Assembly (NCBI GenBank): GCA_964599655.1
Contig: CAZRGV010000087.1
Coordinates: 1-26,552, forward strand
DNA: 26,552 nt
Direction: 5' to 3'
Origin: CAZRGV01 sp964599655
Lineage (GTDB): Bacteria > Planctomycetota > Planctomycetia > Isosphaerales > Isosphaeraceae
The notes under the pieces were generated by a model that saw only the letters and a list, made by a program, of their open reading frames with translations, was not told the origin of the DNA and did not search any database. Made by a program: the position numbers and the translations under genes. Every line of letters starts with the position of its first letter. The stretch's first letter is position 1. Shown one piece after another: positions 14,584 to 22,087 of the stretch.

Positions 14584-15633
14584 ATGCCGAATGCCGTCCC
14601 CTCCGCGCCTCAGAATGATCCGGATGCCGTGGCCGCGCTGGCCGGTCAGGCCCGGCGGCTCCGCGGCGAGATCGCCAAGGTGATCATCGGGCAGGAGGCC
14701 GTTGTCGATCAGTTGCTCATGAGTCTTTTTGCCCGGGGCCATGCCCTGCTCGTCGGCGTACCGGGGCTGGCCAAGACGTTGCTGGTGAGCACGGTGGCCC
14801 GCATCCTGAGCCTGTCGTTCCGCCGCATCCAGTTCACGCCCGACATGATGCCCTCGGACATCACGGGGACCGACATCCTCCAGGACGACCCCGAGACGGG
14901 CCGCCGCCGGTTCGCGTTCATCGCGGGGCCGGTCTTTGCTCATATCATCCTGGCGGACGAGATCAACCGGACGCCCCCCAAGACGCAGGCGGCCCTGCTC
15001 GAAGCGATGCAGGAGCGGCACGTGACGGCCGGCGGGCGCACCTATGCCCTGCCCGACCCGTTCTTCGTGCTCGCCACGCAGAACCCGATCGAGCAGGAAG
15101 GGACGTACCCTTTGCCCGAGGCCCAGCTCGACCGGTTCATGCTGGAGATCCGCGTGCCGTATCCGACCCCCGCCGAGGAGTTGGAGATCCTCCGCGCGAC
15201 GACCGGCGAGGCCGTCGCCGAGCCCCAGGTGGTGCTGTCGGCCGAGCAGATCGTGGCGATCCAGCACCTGGTGCGGCGGGTGCCGGTGGCCGAGCACGTC
15301 TTCGAATACGCGAGAGACATCGTCCGCGCGAGCCGCCCCGGCCAGCCCGAGTCCACCGAGTTCGTGCGTAAGCATGTGTCGTGGGGCGCTGGACCGCGGG
15401 CCGGCCAGGCGTTGATCCTCTGCGCCAAGACGAGGGCCGTGCTCGAAGGCCGCCTTCACGCCACCGTGGCCGACATCCGGCACGTCGCCCCGCCGGTCCT
15501 CCGCCACCGGATCATGACGACCTTCCACGCCGAGGCCGAGGGGATCGACCCTGACCGGGTGATCGCCCACCTCCTGGAGGCCATCCCCGCCCCGCCCGAA
15601 CGCGCAGCCTCACGCTTGGTGGGGGCCGGTTGA
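14584..15633 (+). CDS. MoxR-family AAA+ ATPase
   Basis: A 349-residue MoxR ATPase. The start at ATG 14584 follows AGGAG (14570-14574); an in-frame upstream ATG at 14488 adds an unconserved Arg-rich tail. Motifs: IIGQEAVVDQLL (34-45), Walker A GVPGLAKT (58-65), FTPDMMPSDITGTD (84-97), Walker B IILADEINRTPPKTQAALLE with Asp125/Glu126, and sensor 1 FVLATQNPIEQEGTYPLPEAQLDRF, followed by the C-terminal AAA lid. MoxR ATPases are cytosolic rings that work with VWA-domain partners in metal insertion, protein maturation or envelope stress. The partners here are the DUF58 and BatA/VWA genes downstream. Very secure family call. Confidence 0.97.
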   Translation: MPNAVPSAPQNDPDAVAALAGQARRLRGEIAKVIIGQEAVVDQLLMSLFARGHALLVGVPGLAKTLLVSTVARILSLSFRRIQFTPDMMPSDITGTDILQDDPETGRRRFAFIAGPVFAHIILADEINRTPPKTQAALLEAMQERHVTAGGRTYALPDPFFVLATQNPIEQEGTYPLPEAQLDRFMLEIRVPYPTPAEELEILRATTGEAVAEPQVVLSAEQIVAIQHLVRRVPVAEHVFEYARDIVRASRPGQPESTEFVRKHVSWGAGPRAGQALILCAKTRAVLEGRLHATVADIRHVAPPVLRHRIMTTFHAEAEGIDPDRVIAHLLEAIPAPPERAASRLVGAG

Positions 15634-15776
15634 GTTGATATGTGCCTCTCAGCCGCCCTCGCCAGGCCTCCGTCGGAGGGAATCCGTTCGCGACTGCCCG
15701 AATCGCATCCGGTCGACGGTCGAGACCCGCTTCATCCGACCAAGCTCGAACGTGTTGTTGAGAGAGGACTCATCCG

Positions 15777-16136
15777 GTGGCGATGCTCGGGCCGGCCGAC
15801 ATCAAGGAGGAGGTTCTCAAGATCCACAAAGTTGCGAAGGAGGTCCAAGGAACGAGTCCAGGCTTCCTGACTTCGTTACGGATTCGCTCCCGACTTCCTG
15901 ACGAGATTCGTCAGCGAATCCTTGAGGAACGCGGATGGCCCGGTCAGGGCAGCAAACGACTCGACTCGGCGGCAAGCCTCGTCTCCGATGCCGCGAGGCT
16001 CCTGGTCAAAGAGACTCTCGCGAAGAGAGCATGGTTCGATATTGTTGGGGCCCATTTCGATTTGGCTGAGCGGCAGGTTTCCGGCGGCTTTCCCGTCTGT
16101 GCGATAGACCGCGATCGACCTCAAGAGCATCCATGA
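15777..16136 (+). CDS. Small unknown protein between moxR and DUF58 gene
   Basis: A 119-residue frame from GTG 15777 with GAGAGGA (15762-15768) eight bases upstream; its TGA overlaps the next gene's ATG (ATGA). The sequence is charged and helical: ADIKEEVLKIHKVAKEVQG, then LPDEIRQRILEERGWPGQGS, SLVSDAARLLVKETLAK and RAWFDIVGAHFDLAERQ. No signal or TM is visible. I recognise no family. MoxR and DUF58 genes are usually adjacent, so this is an insertion in the standard order, and its third-position GC looks lower than that of its neighbours. It could be a small partner of the ATPase/VWA pair, a passenger gene, or a remnant. About 140 bp of apparently non-coding DNA (15634-15776) precede it. Confidence 0.5.
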   Translation: MAMLGPADIKEEVLKIHKVAKEVQGTSPGFLTSLRIRSRLPDEIRQRILEERGWPGQGSKRLDSAASLVSDAARLLVKETLAKRAWFDIVGAHFDLAERQVSGGFPVCAIDRDRPQEHP

Positions 16137-17053
16137 ATATCGACGCGAATTCTCCCGAACTCGACCCTACTGCCATCGCCCGGTTCGGGCGGCTGGAGAT
16201 GCTGGCGCGGCTGGTGGTCGAGGGGGTGATGTCGGGGTTGCACAAGAGCCCGTTCAAGGGGTTCTCGGTCGAGTTCGCGGAGCATCGGCAGTATGGGCCG
16301 GGGGATGAGATCCGGCATATCGACTGGCGGGCGTTCGGCAAGACGGATCGGTACTTCGTCAAGGAGTTCGAGGAGGAGACGAACCTCAAGGCGTACCTAG
16401 TTGTCGATACGTCGGGGAGCATGGGGTACGCGGGACGGACCGTCTCGAAGTTCGAGTATTCCCGGCAGCTCGCGGCCTCGCTGGCCTACTTGATGGTCAG
16501 CCAGCGCGACGCGGTCGGGCTGTTGACGTTCGACACGGCGGTGCGGGCGATGATCCCGCCAAGGTCGGCGCCGGGGCACTTCTCGGTCCTCTGCAAGACG
16601 CTCGAAGACGCGCAGGTCGGCGGCGAGACGCCCCTGAGCGGCATCCTGCATGCCCTGGCCGACCGGATCCAGCGGCGAGGGCTGGTCGTGATCCTCTCCG
16701 ACGGCTTCGACCGGATCGACGACCTGACCTCGGCGCTTCGGCACCTGCGGCATCGCAAGCATGAGGTGCTGTTCTTCCAGGTCGTGGCCCCCGAGGAAGA
16801 GGAGTTCCCGTTCCGCCGGCCGACGCGGTTTCGTAACCTGGAGAGTGCCGGCCAGATCCTCCGGATCGACCCGGCGGCGCTTCGGGCCTCGTACCTGGAG
16901 CGCTTCCGCGCTCATTGCGAGACCCTCAAGGAACAGGCCCGGTCGATGAACGCCGATTACCACAAGGTCTCGACGGCCATCCCGCCCGACCGCACGCTGC
17001 TCGACTACCTGGCCGCGCGCGCGGCTCGAGCCCGAGGAGGAGGTGGGCGTTGA
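16133..17053 (+). CDS. DUF58 / VWA-like protein
   Basis: A 306-residue cytosolic DUF58 protein, the usual partner of MoxR. It has the family motif RQYGPGDEIRHIDWRAFGKT (52-71) and YFVKEFEEETNLKAYLVVDT, in which DTSGSM (from Asp92) is a VWA-type metal-binding site. GLVVILSDGFDRIDDL and a helical C-terminus ending in YLAARAARARGGGGR follow. No TM is seen. The start overlaps the preceding stop (ATGA) and its Shine-Dalgarno is weak, consistent with translational coupling. Its TGA overlaps the TTG of the BatA gene. Most likely a substrate adaptor for the MoxR ring. Confidence 0.94.
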   Translation: MNIDANSPELDPTAIARFGRLEMLARLVVEGVMSGLHKSPFKGFSVEFAEHRQYGPGDEIRHIDWRAFGKTDRYFVKEFEEETNLKAYLVVDTSGSMGYAGRTVSKFEYSRQLAASLAYLMVSQRDAVGLLTFDTAVRAMIPPRSAPGHFSVLCKTLEDAQVGGETPLSGILHALADRIQRRGLVVILSDGFDRIDDLTSALRHLRHRKHEVLFFQVVAPEEEEFPFRRPTRFRNLESAGQILRIDPAALRASYLERFRAHCETLKEQARSMNADYHKVSTAIPPDRTLLDYLAARAARARGGGGR

Positions 17054-19350
17054 GCTGGAGCTGGAACGTCGCCACCCCCGCGATGCTCTGGGGCCTGCTC
17101 GGCGTGGCGATTCCCGTGCTCATCCACCTGTTGAGCCGCCGCCGCGCGACCGTCGTCGACTGGGGAGCGATGCAGTTCCTCGACCTCGGCCAACGGGCCC
17201 ATCGCCACTTCCAGATCACCGAGATGCTCCTGATGCTCGGCCGGATGGGCCTGCTCGCCCTGCTCGCCCTGGCCGTCGCCAGGCCCTTCTGGCAGTCGCG
17301 GTCGGCGCAGGGAACCTCGGGCGAAAGCGGCATTGCGGTCGGTGCATCGGACGAGCCTCGCGACGTGGTCCTCATTCTCGACGGGTCGGACAGCATGGGC
17401 CGGCAGGCCGGCGGGACCACCCCTCGACGCGAGGCGATCGCCTGGGCCAGGCGGTTCGTCGGCCGTTTGCCCTCGGGCAGCCATGTCGCGGTCCTCGACG
17501 CCAGGAACCGGGTCCGCCCGATGGTCGTGCCGCCTCGAGTCGACAAGGCCGCGCTCGACGAGGCGCTCAAGGGGGCTCCTGAGCCGCGTGGGTCAAGCGA
17601 CCTGCCCTCGGCATTGGCCGAGGCTCTCCACATTCTCGAACAGACCCGGAACACGGCGCGCGACATTGTGGTGCTGACCGACGGCCAGCGGTTCGCCTGG
17701 AAGCCCAGCGAGACCGCGCGCTGGACCTTACTGCGTGACCTGTATCGCGAGGGCAAGTCGCGACGTTCGATCGCCCCTCGGATCTGGTCGGTCGCGTTCG
17801 GCACCGGCGCGACGCCCGAAGGGGCCGATGGCGCCGTCGGCCCGCTCGAACTGTCGCGAGGGCTCGCGCCGCCTGGGCTACCCATCGAGGTCTCCACAAC
17901 CGTGACAAATGCGGGGCCGGAGCCGCTCACGAGAACCGTCGATCTGCTGGTCGACGGCGTGCCCGTGCCAGGCGCTTCGCAAAAGGTCGGGCCGATCCCG
18001 CCGGGCGGAACAACCGCGTTGCGGTTCCGGGAGGCGATCGGCCTGCCGGGCGCGCATCTCCTGACGGTCCGCCTCGAACCAGGGAACGACCCGCTGCCGG
18101 CCAACGACGAGGCATCGCGGCCCATCGAAGTGGCCGAGGCCCTCCCCGTCCTGCTCGTCGACGGCGAGCCGGGCATCGAGCCATTCGGGGGCGAGACCGA
18201 CTTCCTTCGCGCGGCCCTGTCTCCAGCCGACGACGAGGCGCCGGCCGTGCGGACCTCGACCGTCACGGCACCGAACTTCTCGGTGGAGTCGCTGAAAAAT
18301 CAACGCGTGCTCGTCCTGGCCAACGTGGAACGGCTCGAACCCGCGCAAACGTTGGCCGTGTCCGACTTCCTGGCCGACGGCGGCGGCGTGCTCGTCCTGC
18401 CGGGCGATCGGACTGACATCACATTCTGGAATGAAAACACGTTTCAAGGTGGATCGGGCTGGCTGCCCGCATCGCTCGGCGAGGCGCGGGGCGACGTCCG
18501 TCGCCGCGAGGTGGCGGCCCATCCCGACCCTCGTCGCTTCGGCGGGTCGATGCTCTCGGCGTTCGGTCAAGGAGAGAGCCCGCCGCTCGGCCGCGCGGGG
18601 CTGTTCGCCTATCGCGTGCTGGAACCGGCGACGACGCCGACCGCCGCCACCGTGATGGCCCGGCTCGACACCGGTGATCCCTGGATCGTCGAGCGGGCCG
18701 CCCGCAAGGGGCGGGTGATCGTCATGGCCGGTCCGCTCGACGCCGAGGGGGGGACCCTCGCGGTCAATCCCGACTTCGTACCACTCGTTCATTCGCTGAT
18801 CTTTTATCTCGCCGATCCGACCGCCGGCGCGCGGCCGATTCGACCCGGCGAGCCGATCCGCCTCGACCTGGCCGCGGCGCCGCCCGTTGACCTCAAATCC
18901 GTGGCGATCCGGCTGCCTGATGGCCGATCGGCCCGGGGAAATCTGGTGCGACAGGGCCCGCGGGCGGAGGTCCGGTTCGACGACACCGCCGAGCCCGGCG
19001 TGTACCGCATCGACTTGCCCGACCCGCCCGGGGGTACGGCCCAGGTTGTCGTCGAGGCCGACGGGCGAGAGACCGACCCGACGCCGCTCGACCCGGCCGA
19101 GGCGTCGACGCTCGCGAAGGGCTGGCCGCTCGTCTTCGAGACCGAGCCCGGACGGCTTCCCGGCCGCTTGCTCGACTCGGGCGGCTCGGGCCCGCACCCG
19201 ATCTGGCGAGGCTTGATCCTCGCGGCGCTCGGCGGGCTTTGCCTGGAGGTCTGGGCGACGCGACGGCTCGCCCGGAGCCGGGGCCTGGCCGAGGTTGGCG
19301 GGTCCGACACCACACCACGGCCCCAGCCGCATCTTGGGAGTCGCGCATGA
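17050..19350 (+). CDS. BatA-domain / VWA membrane protein
   Basis: A 766-residue protein. The start is taken as TTG 17050, which overlaps the DUF58 stop (TTGA) and follows GGAGG (17039-17043) by six bases; the open frame further upstream is a shadow. The N-terminus is a BatA (aerotolerance regulator) domain: WNVATPAMLWGLLGVAIPVL, then IHLLSRRRATVVDWGAMQFL, and a second TM (MLLMLGRMGLLALLALAVARPFW). A VWA domain follows with MIDAS residues DGSDS (from Asp111) and VVLTDGQRFAW. Then come beta-rich CARDB-like segments, a Rossmann-like region (ALPVLLVDGEPG, LADGGGVLVLPGD) resembling a class I amidotransferase fold, and a C-terminal TM (GLILAALGGLCLEVWATRRL). It is membrane-anchored with the VWA domain probably outside the cytoplasm. 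Strong call for the family and cluster role. Confidence 0.92.
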   Translation: MSWSWNVATPAMLWGLLGVAIPVLIHLLSRRRATVVDWGAMQFLDLGQRAHRHFQITEMLLMLGRMGLLALLALAVARPFWQSRSAQGTSGESGIAVGASDEPRDVVLILDGSDSMGRQAGGTTPRREAIAWARRFVGRLPSGSHVAVLDARNRVRPMVVPPRVDKAALDEALKGAPEPRGSSDLPSALAEALHILEQTRNTARDIVVLTDGQRFAWKPSETARWTLLRDLYREGKSRRSIAPRIWSVAFGTGATPEGADGAVGPLELSRGLAPPGLPIEVSTTVTNAGPEPLTRTVDLLVDGVPVPGASQKVGPIPPGGTTALRFREAIGLPGAHLLTVRLEPGNDPLPANDEASRPIEVAEALPVLLVDGEPGIEPFGGETDFLRAALSPADDEAPAVRTSTVTAPNFSVESLKNQRVLVLANVERLEPAQTLAVSDFLADGGGVLVLPGDRTDITFWNENTFQGGSGWLPASLGEARGDVRRREVAAHPDPRRFGGSMLSAFGQGESPPLGRAGLFAYRVLEPATTPTAATVMARLDTGDPWIVERAARKGRVIVMAGPLDAEGGTLAVNPDFVPLVHSLIFYLADPTAGARPIRPGEPIRLDLAAAPPVDLKSVAIRLPDGRSARGNLVRQGPRAEVRFDDTAEPGVYRIDLPDPPGGTAQVVVEADGRETDPTPLDPAEASTLAKGWPLVFETEPGRLPGRLLDSGGSGPHPIWRGLILAALGGLCLEVWATRRLARSRGLAEVGGSDTTPRPQPHLGSRA

Positions 19351-19374
19351 ATGAATTGATCAACTCGTGTGACC

Positions 19375-19453
19375 TGGGTGGCTGGGGTCTCGGCACGAGA
19401 CCCCGGTCCGAGGCCGAAACTCTGGGGTCTCGTGCCGAGACCCCAGCCACCCA
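19375..19453. repeat. 79-nt nested inverted-repeat element
   Basis: Two arms, 19376-19404 and 19424-19452, are perfect 29-bp reverse complements (30 bp counting T19375-A19453), separated by 19 nt. Each arm contains its own 9-bp hairpin, GGGGTCTCG with CGAGACCCC, around a 3-nt loop (GCA left, TGC right). The DNA could form one long stem or two hairpins. It resembles REP/BIME or short MITE-like intergenic repeats; no target-site duplication is evident. Confidence 0.9.
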
Positions 19454-19523
19454 AACATGCGTTTCCGCGTGAAATCGATCAGGTTATTCTTGCACAGCGC
19501 CTTACTCGGATGACAAACGCGCG

Positions 19524-21950
19524 ATGCGTATTTCGGACTTCGCCCTGAACCTCGGTGGTGGCCGACGGCTGATCCTGGCCGGCGCGCGGCTCGGCGGACT
19601 CTGGCTGGCCGCCGGGGTGCTGGCGTTGGTCCTGCTGCTGGCGCTCTACCGCTACGAGCGGCGCCTGGTTTCGAGAGGAATGGGCCTGACGCTGCTGATG
19701 CTCCGGATCGCCGCGGCCCTGGCGCTGATGATCGCCCTGTTCGAGCCAATCGCCGAGCGAACGTATCAGGAAACGGTTCGAGGTCGCGTGATCGTCGGCG
19801 TCGACCTGTCGGAGAGCATGGCCACGGTCGATGCCGGCCGGCCGGCCGAGGCGCGCGAGCGGCTCCGAGCGACGCTTGACCTCAGTCCGGCCGAGTCGCC
19901 CGAAACCTTCAGCCGTCGCGAGATCGCCCGGCGGCTGCTCCGTGGCGGCTGGCTGAAACGGCTCCAGGCCGATCACGACGTCGAGGTGATTGGCTTCGCG
20001 CGCGAGGCCGTCCGCGGCGGTACGCCCGAGGCCCTCGCCGATCTCCTGAAGGCGACGGCGGCGGCCTCCAGCCCCGACCCGTCCGCGTGGCTCACCACCG
20101 ACTGGCGGCCCGTGCTCGAACAGGCGCTGGAAGAGAAGGCCGGGGCGCCGCTGCTCGGCGTGGTCCTGCTGACCGACGGCCGCCAGAACGCCGCAGACGA
20201 CGCCGATCCGACGGCCGACCGCCTCGCCGCGAGGGGCGTCCCCGTCTTTCCGATCCTCATCGGCTCGACCCAGGTGCCTCGCGACGCGGCCATCGCCGCC
20301 GTGAAGGCGCCCGACCGCGTTTCGAAGGGGGATGCGGCCGACATCGAGGTCACCTTGAAGCTCGACGGTCTCGAGCCCGGCGAGGAGGTTCCGGTCGTGC
20401 TCGAACGCCCAGGATCGACATCCTTGCACAAGATGGTCAAGGTGCCCGTGGATGGTTCCCGGCCGGTGGCGACGTTCCAGGTTTCGCTCGATGAGGTTGG
20501 GCCGAAGGCCCTGAACGTCGCCGTCGGCCCGATCGAGAACGACATCCGAGCCGATAACGACCGCCGTCGCATCGCGATTGAGGTCACCGACGATCGCTCC
20601 CGCGTCCTGCTGATCGACGGCGAGGCGCGCTGGGAGTTCCGCTACCTCCGCAACGCGCTGGTTCGCGACCCGCACGTGACGGTCGAATCCGTGGTCTTCC
20701 ACCAGCCGCCTCCGCCCGAGTCGGCCTCGCCCACCTATGCCTCTACGCTTCCACCGCCCCCCTCGGACGGTCCCGACCCGCTCGGCGCCTTCGACGTGAT
20801 CCTCCTTGGCGACGTCCGACCCGAGGATATGCCCCCTTCGATCTGGACCCGGCTCGAGTCGTATGTCGACCGCCGCGGCGGGACGCTCGTCCTGAGCGCG
20901 GGCCCCGTGTCCTGGGCGTCGCTCTCGGCCCACGAGACCGCCCGCAAGCTCCTGCCGGTGCTCGACGCGAGACCCTTATCGTTCGACGCGGAAACCATCG
21001 ACCCGGCCTTGCCTTCGCTTCCCTCGGGCCTGGCCGTTCGTCCCACGCCCGAGGCCACGTCCGAATCGTGGCCGATGCTCCGGTTCGCCGCCGAGCCCGA
21101 ACGCAACCGCGCGATCTGGGAACAGTTGCCGAAACTTCCCTGGGTGCTCGGCGGCCGGCCCAAGCCGCTGGCCTCGTCCTTGGTTGTCGCCGGAGACACC
21201 ACCAGCGCGGGAGCCTCGGAGCAAGCTCAGGACGCGGCGGTCATCGTCGCGATGCCCTACGGCCTGGGCAAGGTGCTCTGGGTGGGCACCGACGCCACCT
21301 GGCGATGGCGGTATCGCGTCGGCGATGCGTATCACCACCGGTTCTGGGGCCAGGTCGTGCGATGGGCCAACGCCGGCAAGCTGACCGCGGGCAATCAACG
21401 GGTCCGGTTCGGTCCTCTGAAGCCGCGTGTGGACGAAGGGCAAGGAACCACGATCCGCGCCCAGTTCTCCGACGATGCCCCCGGCGTCGGCCCCGACCTG
21501 CTCGTCGCCGCCCGCGTCTTCCGGGCGGGCCCGACGCCCGGCGAGGCGGTGGCCGTCGTCCCCCTTCGACCGTCGGCCGACCGGCCTCGAGTGTTCGAAG
21601 GAACCGCCCCGGCCCTGCCGAGAGGTTCCTACGTCATCAAGCTCGACGTGCCCCAGCTCGACGACCCTCCCCAGGACGGCGCGCCCCTGGAGGTCGGCCC
21701 TCGCGAGACCTCCGAGCGAGTCGAGCTGGCCGCCTCGCCCGATACGCTCGAACGCCTCGCCTCGCCCAACGGCGGCAAGCTCCTCCGCGACGACGAGGCC
21801 GCAGCCCTTCCCGACCTGCTGAAGGCCCGCAACACGCCGAGGGTCCGCGTCGAGCCGACGACCCTGTGGGACCAACCCGCGTCGCTCCTGGCCGTCTTCG
21901 CCATCCTGGCCGCCGAGTGGGCTTTGCGGAAGCATGCCGGATTGCCCTAA
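19524..21950 (+). CDS. VWA / glutamine-amidotransferase-like membrane protein
   Basis: An 808-residue partner of the BatA protein. Two N-terminal TM helices (about 18-41 and 54-73) precede a VWA domain with MIDAS DLSES (from Asp94) and VVLLTDGRQNAADDADPTAD. Beta domains follow (RVSKGDAADIEVTLKLDGLEPGEEV), then a Rossmann-like segment, SRVLLIDGEARWEFRYLRNAL, and FDVILLGDVRPEDMPPSIWTRLESYVDRRGGTLVLSAG. Next come GKVLWVGTDATWRWRYRVGD and a final TM (SLLAVFAILAAEWALRKHAG). This layout is typical of planctomycete genes downstream of BatA. No good Shine-Dalgarno precedes ATG 19524, and the space before it holds the inverted-repeat element, unlike the overlapping junctions upstream. It probably forms a membrane complex with the preceding VWA proteins and the MoxR ATPase. 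Confidence 0.9.
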   Translation: MRISDFALNLGGGRRLILAGARLGGLWLAAGVLALVLLLALYRYERRLVSRGMGLTLLMLRIAAALALMIALFEPIAERTYQETVRGRVIVGVDLSESMATVDAGRPAEARERLRATLDLSPAESPETFSRREIARRLLRGGWLKRLQADHDVEVIGFAREAVRGGTPEALADLLKATAAASSPDPSAWLTTDWRPVLEQALEEKAGAPLLGVVLLTDGRQNAADDADPTADRLAARGVPVFPILIGSTQVPRDAAIAAVKAPDRVSKGDAADIEVTLKLDGLEPGEEVPVVLERPGSTSLHKMVKVPVDGSRPVATFQVSLDEVGPKALNVAVGPIENDIRADNDRRRIAIEVTDDRSRVLLIDGEARWEFRYLRNALVRDPHVTVESVVFHQPPPPESASPTYASTLPPPPSDGPDPLGAFDVILLGDVRPEDMPPSIWTRLESYVDRRGGTLVLSAGPVSWASLSAHETARKLLPVLDARPLSFDAETIDPALPSLPSGLAVRPTPEATSESWPMLRFAAEPERNRAIWEQLPKLPWVLGGRPKPLASSLVVAGDTTSAGASEQAQDAAVIVAMPYGLGKVLWVGTDATWRWRYRVGDAYHHRFWGQVVRWANAGKLTAGNQRVRFGPLKPRVDEGQGTTIRAQFSDDAPGVGPDLLVAARVFRAGPTPGEAVAVVPLRPSADRPRVFEGTAPALPRGSYVIKLDVPQLDDPPQDGAPLEVGPRETSERVELAASPDTLERLASPNGGKLLRDDEAAALPDLLKARNTPRVRVEPTTLWDQPASLLAVFAILAAEWALRKHAGLP

Positions 21951-22087
21951 GATAGAAACGTTTTGACTCTTGTCGCGCTGGTTAGCCGATCGGTGGGCGG
22001 AACCCACCTCACAAAAAACGAAAACTATCACGTGATATGATCTCACGGATGGTTCCGGAATCCCGCCGCGGTCGAGGAGTTTCCACG
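21951..22087. promoter_or_regulatory. Intergenic hairpin and 12-bp palindrome
   Basis: GGTGGG (21992-21997) pairs with CCCACC (22003-22008), a 6-bp stem. TATCACGTGATA (22026-22037) is a perfect 12-bp palindrome with a CACGTG core, 50 bp before the next start, and could be an operator. AGGAG (22075-22079) is the Shine-Dalgarno. Confidence 0.4.

Noticed and set aside
14175..14618. 147-codon + strand frame upstream of moxR
   Set aside because: No ribosome site, no recognisable motif, and it overlaps the moxR start in another frame.
19375..19453. CRISPR or intrinsic terminator reading of the inverted repeat
   Set aside because: There are only two arms in opposite orientation, no regular direct repeats and no U-tract, so neither fits.
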